19,106 nt of DNA from Opitutales bacterium UBA2995 (GTDB taxonomy: Bacteria; Verrucomicrobiota; Verrucomicrobiia; Opitutales; UBA2995). The position numbers were made by a program, and so were the translations under genes. Below are positions 15,053-19,106 of this stretch, one piece after another; the stretch's first letter is position 1, and each line of letters begins with the position of its first letter. Location of the stretch: assembly GCA_002346535.1 (NCBI GenBank), contig DDZZ01000038.1, positions 140,230 through 159,335 on the forward strand. The letters run 5' to 3'. Under the pieces are notes generated by a model, which had not been told where the DNA came from, made no database searches, and saw nothing but the letters and a program-made list of their open reading frames with translations.

Positions 15053-15769
15053 TTATTCCAGGATTAGAGACTCCAGGGTGAGTTTCATCATGTCGGTGAA
15101 AGTAGCTTGCCGTTCCTCGGATGATGTTTTCTCCCCGGTCCGGATCTGGTCGGAAACCGTGCAAACCGCCAAGGCGCTCCTATTACACTCAGCAGCTACA
15201 CCGTAAAGTCCAGCGGCTTCCATCTCTACTCCGTACACCCGCAAGGCTTCCATCCGGTCAAATATTTCCGGAAGAGGAGTATAAAACAGGTCGGCTGAAA
15301 ACAAATTTCCTACCCAAGGTTCGATGCCCAATGCTTCGGCGGCCGCGACAGCGTTCTTGAGCAATTTAAAATCGGCGATGGGAGCAAAGTCGTGACCCAT
15401 GAATCGCGCCCGGTTTACACCTGAATCCGTACAGGCGCCCATTCCGATGATCACATCTCTCAATTTTATTTTTCGGTCAACCGCTCCGCAACTACCAACG
15501 CGTATGATGTTTTGAACGTCATAAAACTCGTACAGTTCCTTAGCATAAATCGAGATAGAGGGGATCCCCATGCCACTGCCCATTACGGATACTGGCTTGC
15601 CCTTATAAGAGCCCGTGTAGCCGAACATATTGCGAACTTTGTTCACCTCCTTTAGGTCCTCCAAAAAAGTCTCGGCTATAAACTTTGCCCTGAGCGGATC
15701 GCCGGGCATAAGAACGGTATCGGCGAAATCGCCTTCTTTGGCTTCAATGTGCGGAGTAGGGATGGCCAT
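15053..15769 (-). CDS. deoD: Purine-nucleoside phosphorylase, DeoD type
   Basis: This 238-residue protein is the hexameric DeoD-type purine-nucleoside phosphorylase, which splits purine (deoxy)ribonucleosides with phosphate to a base and (deoxy)ribose-1-phosphate. Key sites line up with the E. coli enzyme: H7 (E. coli H4), phosphate-binding G23 and R27 in GDPLRAK, R46, R90 and S93 in RVGSCG, M183 and E184 in VEMEAAGLYG for ribose, catalytic D207 in TVSDQIRTGE, and R220 in SEERQ. One small difference is SDQIR in place of the SDHIR usually seen in E. coli. It lies 85 bases after deoB and 21 before cdd, on the same strand. The product feeds deoB. Confidence 0.97.
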   Translation of the reverse strand: MAIPTPHIEAKEGDFADTVLMPGDPLRAKFIAETFLEDLKEVNKVRNMFGYTGSYKGKPVSVMGSGMGIPSISIYAKELYEFYDVQNIIRVGSCGAVDRKIKLRDVIIGMGACTDSGVNRARFMGHDFAPIADFKLLKNAVAAAEALGIEPWVGNLFSADLFYTPLPEIFDRMEALRVYGVEMEAAGLYGVAAECNRSALAVCTVSDQIRTGEKTSSEERQATFTDMMKLTLESLILE

Positions 15770-15854
15770 AGTGTGAATAGGTGAATGGTTCGTGAAAAAG
15801 TAATGCGGAAGTCACCCTACAGGTCCATCAATTTAAGCGCTCCGCGCTTCATAA

Positions 15855-17096
15855 TTAAAGAATAGAACTTCCTGTGCCAATCGCAGGCCGACCGAGATGC
15901 GAAAGAACGGTCTCGCCTATGTCAGCAAAGGTTTCACGTCGGCCGTAAAATCGACCGGATTCCACACCTTTCCCATATAAGAGCACAGGAACATGCTCCC
16001 GTGTATGGTCGGTACCCGGCCAAGTCGGATCATTGCCATGGTCGGCGGTAATGATCAGTAAATCGTCGTCGCCCACTCGGTTCAGCAGCCGTGGCAGTTC
16101 TTCATCGAAAGCCTCAAGGGCTTCGCCGTAGCCAGCTACATCTCTGCGGTGCCCCCAAACTGTATCAAAATCTACGAAGTTGGTAACGATAATTGTTTGA
16201 TCCTCTCGTCTATCCAATACCTCTAAAGTGCGCGACATCAGGGCATTGTACCCCGTTTCCCGAATTTCCTCACTGATCCCTATATGCGCATAAATGTCCC
16301 CGATCTTTCCGATTCCGATAACGGTTCCACCCGAAGATGCCATTCTTTGAAAAATGGTTTCAGAGGGGGGCTCTACTGCATAATCATGCCGGTTCCCTGT
16401 GCGTTGAAAACTTGCTGAATCCTCACCGATAAAGGGACGGGCAATTACCCGGCCTATGTTCAAATCGGAGACGTCCAAAACCTCGCGAACACTCACACAG
16501 AGTTGAAGAAGTCTGTCCAATCCGAATGACTCCTCATGACAGGCGATCTGAAAAACGCTGTCCGCTGATGTGTAATAAATGGGTATTCCGGTCCGCATAT
16601 GTCTCTCGCCTAACCGGGCGATGATGTTAGTGCCTGACGCATGACAATTTCCAATAGAACCAACGATCCCGCTCGCTTCCTCAACTTCTTTCAACAGATC
16701 AGAAGGAAAACAATCGGGCACTTTTGGGAAATAAGACCAATCGAACAACACCGGTGCGCAGGCAATTTCCCAATGCCCGCTAGGAGTGTCCTTCCCCGAG
16801 CTTACTGCCCTGGCATAAGCATACCCGCCTGTGAGTTGGAGATCGAGATCAAGGCCTTCAGGAAAATATCCAGAACTTTCTAAACAGGCCCATCCCAGAC
16901 CAAGGCTTGCCAGGTTAGGCATTCTTAAGGGACCAGACCGTTCATCGCTATCCGCAACTCCTTCAGCGAAAGCCTTGGCAATGTGTCCCAGCGTATTGGA
17001 ACCAACATCGTTAAAGCCATCTCCACCAAATTTTTCAGCATCATCCGCAGCCCCAATCCCGACCGAATCCATAATTATCAGAATGGCCCTACTCAT
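15855..17096 (-). CDS. deoB: Phosphopentomutase
   Basis: This 413-residue protein interconverts (deoxy)ribose-1-phosphate and (deoxy)ribose-5-phosphate. It belongs to the alkaline phosphatase superfamily and uses two manganese ions. Visible ligands are D10 in IIMDSVGIG, D311 and H316 in VDFDTVWGHRRD, D352 and H353 in TADHGND, and H364 in GTDHTREHVP. T104 in GKDTPSGHWE stands where the activated enzyme carries a phosphate. All expected ligands are present and the length is normal. The start ATG at 17096 has no clear Shine-Dalgarno sequence. It sits between deoA and deoD and links both phosphorylases to pentose metabolism; a deoC aldolase is not in the window. Confidence 0.97.
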   Translation of the reverse strand: MSRAILIIMDSVGIGAADDAEKFGGDGFNDVGSNTLGHIAKAFAEGVADSDERSGPLRMPNLASLGLGWACLESSGYFPEGLDLDLQLTGGYAYARAVSSGKDTPSGHWEIACAPVLFDWSYFPKVPDCFPSDLLKEVEEASGIVGSIGNCHASGTNIIARLGERHMRTGIPIYYTSADSVFQIACHEESFGLDRLLQLCVSVREVLDVSDLNIGRVIARPFIGEDSASFQRTGNRHDYAVEPPSETIFQRMASSGGTVIGIGKIGDIYAHIGISEEIRETGYNALMSRTLEVLDRREDQTIIVTNFVDFDTVWGHRRDVAGYGEALEAFDEELPRLLNRVGDDDLLIITADHGNDPTWPGTDHTREHVPVLLYGKGVESGRFYGRRETFADIGETVLSHLGRPAIGTGSSIL

Positions 17097-17357
17097 TAAC
17101 TAACTGTATTTCGGGCCTGGAAGCAATGTCCAGCTCGGGAAATGCAAGAGTTGCTTCCCCAATAGCCGTGCTGTTTGACTAATTTCATTCGGCACCAAAC
17201 TGCCTTCCTATAGTTAATGCTCGAATCCTACCGTTGTAGGAGAGCAGCATCCTGCCAATTCTTAGTTGTCGAATCAAGACCGCATCTTTCTCTTTTTTTA
17301 ACCTCCCGCCTTCCCAATTACGAAAGCAAGGGTATTCGCCCAGTCCTGGAAATTCTC
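17097..17357. other. Intergenic region between deoA and deoB with a small perfect hairpin
   Basis: This 261-base gap is long for two adjacent genes of one operon. It contains the perfect six-pair hairpin TCCTAC-CGTT-GTAGGA at 17226-17241. No frame in it encodes a recognisable product; a plus-strand frame starting at 17217 runs into deoA antisense and is not supported. The gap may hold an internal promoter for deoB-deoD-cdd or a dispersed repeat. Confidence 0.5.
17226..17241. repeat. Perfect short hairpin TCCTAC-CGTT-GTAGGA
   Basis: A six-pair stem with a CGTT tetraloop, in the deoA-deoB gap. It has the same size and loop length as the hairpin at 11531-11546 but a different stem, so a shared family is not shown. 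It is not followed by a T run on either strand. Confidence 0.45.
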
Positions 17358-18695
17358 TCAACCCCTAGGCTGAGGAGTGATCCGCTCGTACACTTCCACG
17401 ACATCCCTAGAGAACGATTCCTCAACCCGTATAAACTTTCGAACTGCGGCTTCTGCCATTTCAAAATCGGTCTCGGAATTTGCATGCACTACTGCCAGTG
17501 GCACAGCCCTATCCACATGGGAGCCAAGACTGGCTATCTTTGAAAGGCCGACACTATGATCAATTGCATCATTAACCTGTATCCTTCCCCCACCTAATCG
17601 AACTACAAGAAGGCCTAATCCCCGCGTATTTATTTTGCTAGCTATTCCGGGTGTATCCGAAAATACAGGACGTATAATTGAAGCCTCCGGAAGATAGTTC
17701 TCCGGCTTTTCCACAAGATCAACCGGCCCGCCAAGGTTATTTACCATTCTACCAAAAGCGATTGTCGCTTTACCACTGACAAGTGCATCTTCAAGTTTGG
17801 CGAGAGCCTCCTCGTTATTGGATGCCAAACCCGCCATTTGCAGAACTTCGGTCCCAAGTGAAAAAACAACTGTTCCAAGCCGCGGATTGCGGACATCGTT
17901 TTTAAGAAACATTAGAGCTTCGTGAACCTCGACTGCGTTGCCGGCAGACGAAGCCAGACACTGATTCATATCGGTCAATAAAGCCGTGGTCGGAGTGCCG
18001 GCCGCCGTCGCCACATCAGTTATACTTTGTGCCAACTCTTTAGATGCCTCGTAAGTCTGCATGAATGCACCCTGCCCCACTTTTACATCCATCACCAATG
18101 CATCCAACCCAGCAGCGAGTTTTTTCGAAAGAATAGAAGCGGTGATCAAATCAATCGATTCCACTGTGGCTGTGATATCGCGCGTCGCATAAAACCGTTT
18201 ATCAGCAGGAGCTAAATTTTTAGTCTGCCCGATAATGGCAACGCCGGCTTCCTTTACAGTTTTACCAAATAACTCGTTATCGGGAAACGCATTGTAGCCC
18301 GGAATCGATTCCAGTTTGTCCAGTGTGCCTCCGGTATGCCCCAACCCTCTGCCTGAAATCATGGGTACATTCGCTCCACAGGCTGCGAGCAAGGGGCCAA
18401 GGATTAATGAGACAACATCCCCCACCCCGCCAGTTGAATGTTTGTCAACAATCGGTCCGGATTCTTTCAGCCGATTCCAGGAGAGCACATCACCCGAATC
18501 CCGCATGGCCAAAGTAAGGATGGTCCGGTCTTCCATGGACAAGCCGTTAAAATAAACAGCCATGGCAAATGCAGCGATTTGGCTGTCACTGATATCTCCG
18601 CTGGCAATACCCCGAGCAAAAAATCGAATCTCATCGGGTTTCAAAGGCTGCTTGTCCCGCTTTTTACGGATAATCTCCTGAGGCAAATAATTCAT
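17358..18695 (-). CDS. deoA: Thymidine phosphorylase
   Basis: This 445-residue protein splits thymidine (and deoxyuridine) with phosphate to the base and deoxyribose-1-phosphate. The phosphate site is DKHSTGGVGD (84-93, with H86), and the class signature SGRGLGHTGGTLDKLES is at 114-130. Nucleoside-binding R172, S187 and K191 in ATRDITATVESIDLITASILSKK-type context are all present. The phrase VYFNGLSMED and the full length favour thymidine phosphorylase (DeoA) over the related pyrimidine-nucleoside phosphorylase, though the two can be hard to separate. A GGA four bases ahead of the ATG is the only hint of a ribosome binding site. The gene follows the transporter by about 300 bases and precedes deoB by 261. 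Confidence 0.95.
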   Translation of the reverse strand: MNYLPQEIIRKKRDKQPLKPDEIRFFARGIASGDISDSQIAAFAMAVYFNGLSMEDRTILTLAMRDSGDVLSWNRLKESGPIVDKHSTGGVGDVVSLILGPLLAACGANVPMISGRGLGHTGGTLDKLESIPGYNAFPDNELFGKTVKEAGVAIIGQTKNLAPADKRFYATRDITATVESIDLITASILSKKLAAGLDALVMDVKVGQGAFMQTYEASKELAQSITDVATAAGTPTTALLTDMNQCLASSAGNAVEVHEALMFLKNDVRNPRLGTVVFSLGTEVLQMAGLASNNEEALAKLEDALVSGKATIAFGRMVNNLGGPVDLVEKPENYLPEASIIRPVFSDTPGIASKINTRGLGLLVVRLGGGRIQVNDAIDHSVGLSKIASLGSHVDRAVPLAVVHANSETDFEMAEAAVRKFIRVEESFSRDVVEVYERITPQPRG

Positions 18696-18997
18696 TCCAT
18701 AGAAAACACCAGTTTGTTTGGTTATTGGACAATTTAACTACGAATCATTCGAATTACACAAATTTCACCATCCCTAAAGGATGCGTCTGTGGATAAAGAG
18801 CCTTTGTCGGGCTTGACGCCTGAAATGCAAAGGAGTGCACTCTGGTGCGTAACTGAGTGAGGAAGGAGGAACAACCGGCACGTCGGCCCAAGTGTTGCTG
18901 CAAACACAAACGTGAATAAAGTACTCATTCCTGTTCAGAATCAATCATTGTAGATGATTTTTAAACTCCGTTTGCAGCAACACGGTCAAAAGGCCAT
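18696..18997. other. Intergenic region between the nucleoside transporter gene and deoA
   Basis: These 302 bases hold a perfect 14-base inverted repeat (18892-18905 and 18970-18983) and a 10-base palindrome GAGTGCACTC (18833-18842). A minus-strand frame of 64 codons (18734-18928) has no recognisable product and I do not call it. The gap probably includes the end of the transporter transcript and perhaps a separate deoA promoter; I see no convincing promoter boxes. Confidence 0.5.
18892..18983. repeat. Perfect 14-base inverted repeat spaced by 64 bases
   Basis: GTGTTGCTGCAAAC at 18892-18905 is the exact reverse complement of GTTTGCAGCAACAC at 18970-18983. Between them lies a smaller hairpin, AATCAT-TGTAG-ATGATT (18943-18959), followed by a short T run. 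The whole unit is 92 bases and sits just after the transporter gene. It could be a long transcript hairpin, a palindromic intergenic repeat or a small non-autonomous element. Flanking bases show no clear target duplication. Confidence 0.85.
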
Positions 18998-19106
18998 TTA
19001 TCCAAAGGTGATGAAAACTCCAGCTATCGCCGCACTCATAAAGTTCGAAAGCGACCCTGCCAAAACCGCCCGCAAGCCCAAACTGGCAATCTCTTTACGT
19101 CGGCTT
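18998..19106 (-). CDS. Concentrative nucleoside transporter (CNT/NupC family), C-terminal 35 residues
   Basis: The minus-strand frame enters from the right edge and ends at the TAA at 18998-19000. The visible peptide is SRRKEIASLGLRAVLAGSLS followed by NFMSAAIAGVFITFG. This is the usual end of CNT transporters, where a basic R-x-E-[IL]-A-x-LG-x-RA stretch leads into the last membrane helix with LAG-x-L-x-N-x-M-[ST]-A-x-IAG. These inner-membrane proteins import nucleosides with sodium or protons. Its position directly upstream of deoA-deoB-deoD-cdd on the same strand fits that role. Only the tail is in the window, so subfamily and substrate cannot be judged. Confidence 0.85.
   Translation of the reverse strand, partial: SRRKEIASLGLRAVLAGSLSNFMSAAIAGVFITFG

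Noticed and set aside
17217..17543. Plus-strand frame of 108 codons
   Set aside because: More than half of it is antisense to the 3' end of deoA, and the rest is the hairpin-bearing gap.
18734..18928. Minus-strand frame of 64 codons between the transporter and deoA
   Set aside because: It has a hydrophobic beginning but no family resemblance, and it overlaps one arm of the inverted repeat; more likely non-coding.
18892..18983. Insertion sequence ends
   Set aside because: The arms are perfect, but the interior is only 64 bases, with no transposase and no clear target duplication, so I report it only as an inverted repeat.

Overview
The window (19.1 kb, roughly half GC, most genes without a clear Shine-Dalgarno sequence) looks like a Gram-negative, envelope-rich bacterium. 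The gene content (an aerotolerance/Bat cluster with divergent InlB-type repeats, an AsmA-like protein, a remnant of the osmoregulated periplasmic glucan gene opgG, a nucleoside-salvage operon) and protein style suggest Verrucomicrobiota, perhaps Opitutae/Puniceicoccales. That assignment is an inference from general resemblance, not from a marker gene.

Layout. (1) 1-2021, minus strand: the first ~673 codons of a large membrane-anchored AsmA-like protein, cut by the window edge. (2) 2192-11429, plus strand: an eight-gene Bat-type cluster in the order MoxR ATPase, DUF58 protein, DUF4381-like membrane protein, BatA, BatB fused to BatC-type TPRs and two InlB-like repeats, a secreted InlB-repeat/acidic protein ending in a BatC-like tail, BatD and BatE. 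Several junctions overlap by a few bases (TAATG, TGATG, ATGA), so this is probably one transcript. MoxR would act as an ATPase chaperone for the VWA proteins; BatA and BatB present MIDAS VWA domains next to the inner membrane; the TPR, repeat and BatD parts lie in the periplasm. (3) 11430-12693: no intact gene. It contains a decayed, truncated opgG (mdoG) pseudogene on the minus strand with two in-frame stops and at least three frameshifts. (4) 12694-14507, plus strand: an M32 carboxypeptidase (Taq type) overlapping a small putative lipoprotein gene. (5) 14633-19106, minus strand: a nucleoside-salvage operon, in transcription order a concentrative nucleoside transporter (only its C-terminus is in the window), deoA, deoB, deoD and cdd. 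Together they import nucleosides, deaminate cytidine, phosphorolyse purine and thymidine nucleosides and isomerise (deoxy)ribose-1-phosphate to the 5-phosphate.

The most unusual item is the rearranged BatB/BatC pair. The TPR half of BatC is fused to BatB. A terminal motif that I recognise as the BatC C-terminus (EDDEKK ... KDW) sits on a separate secreted protein, and four divergent InlB-like repeats are shared across the gene boundary. The most overlooked item is the opgG pseudogene, visible only when fragments in three shifted frames are joined. I found no tRNA, rRNA, CRISPR array, transposase or phage gene.
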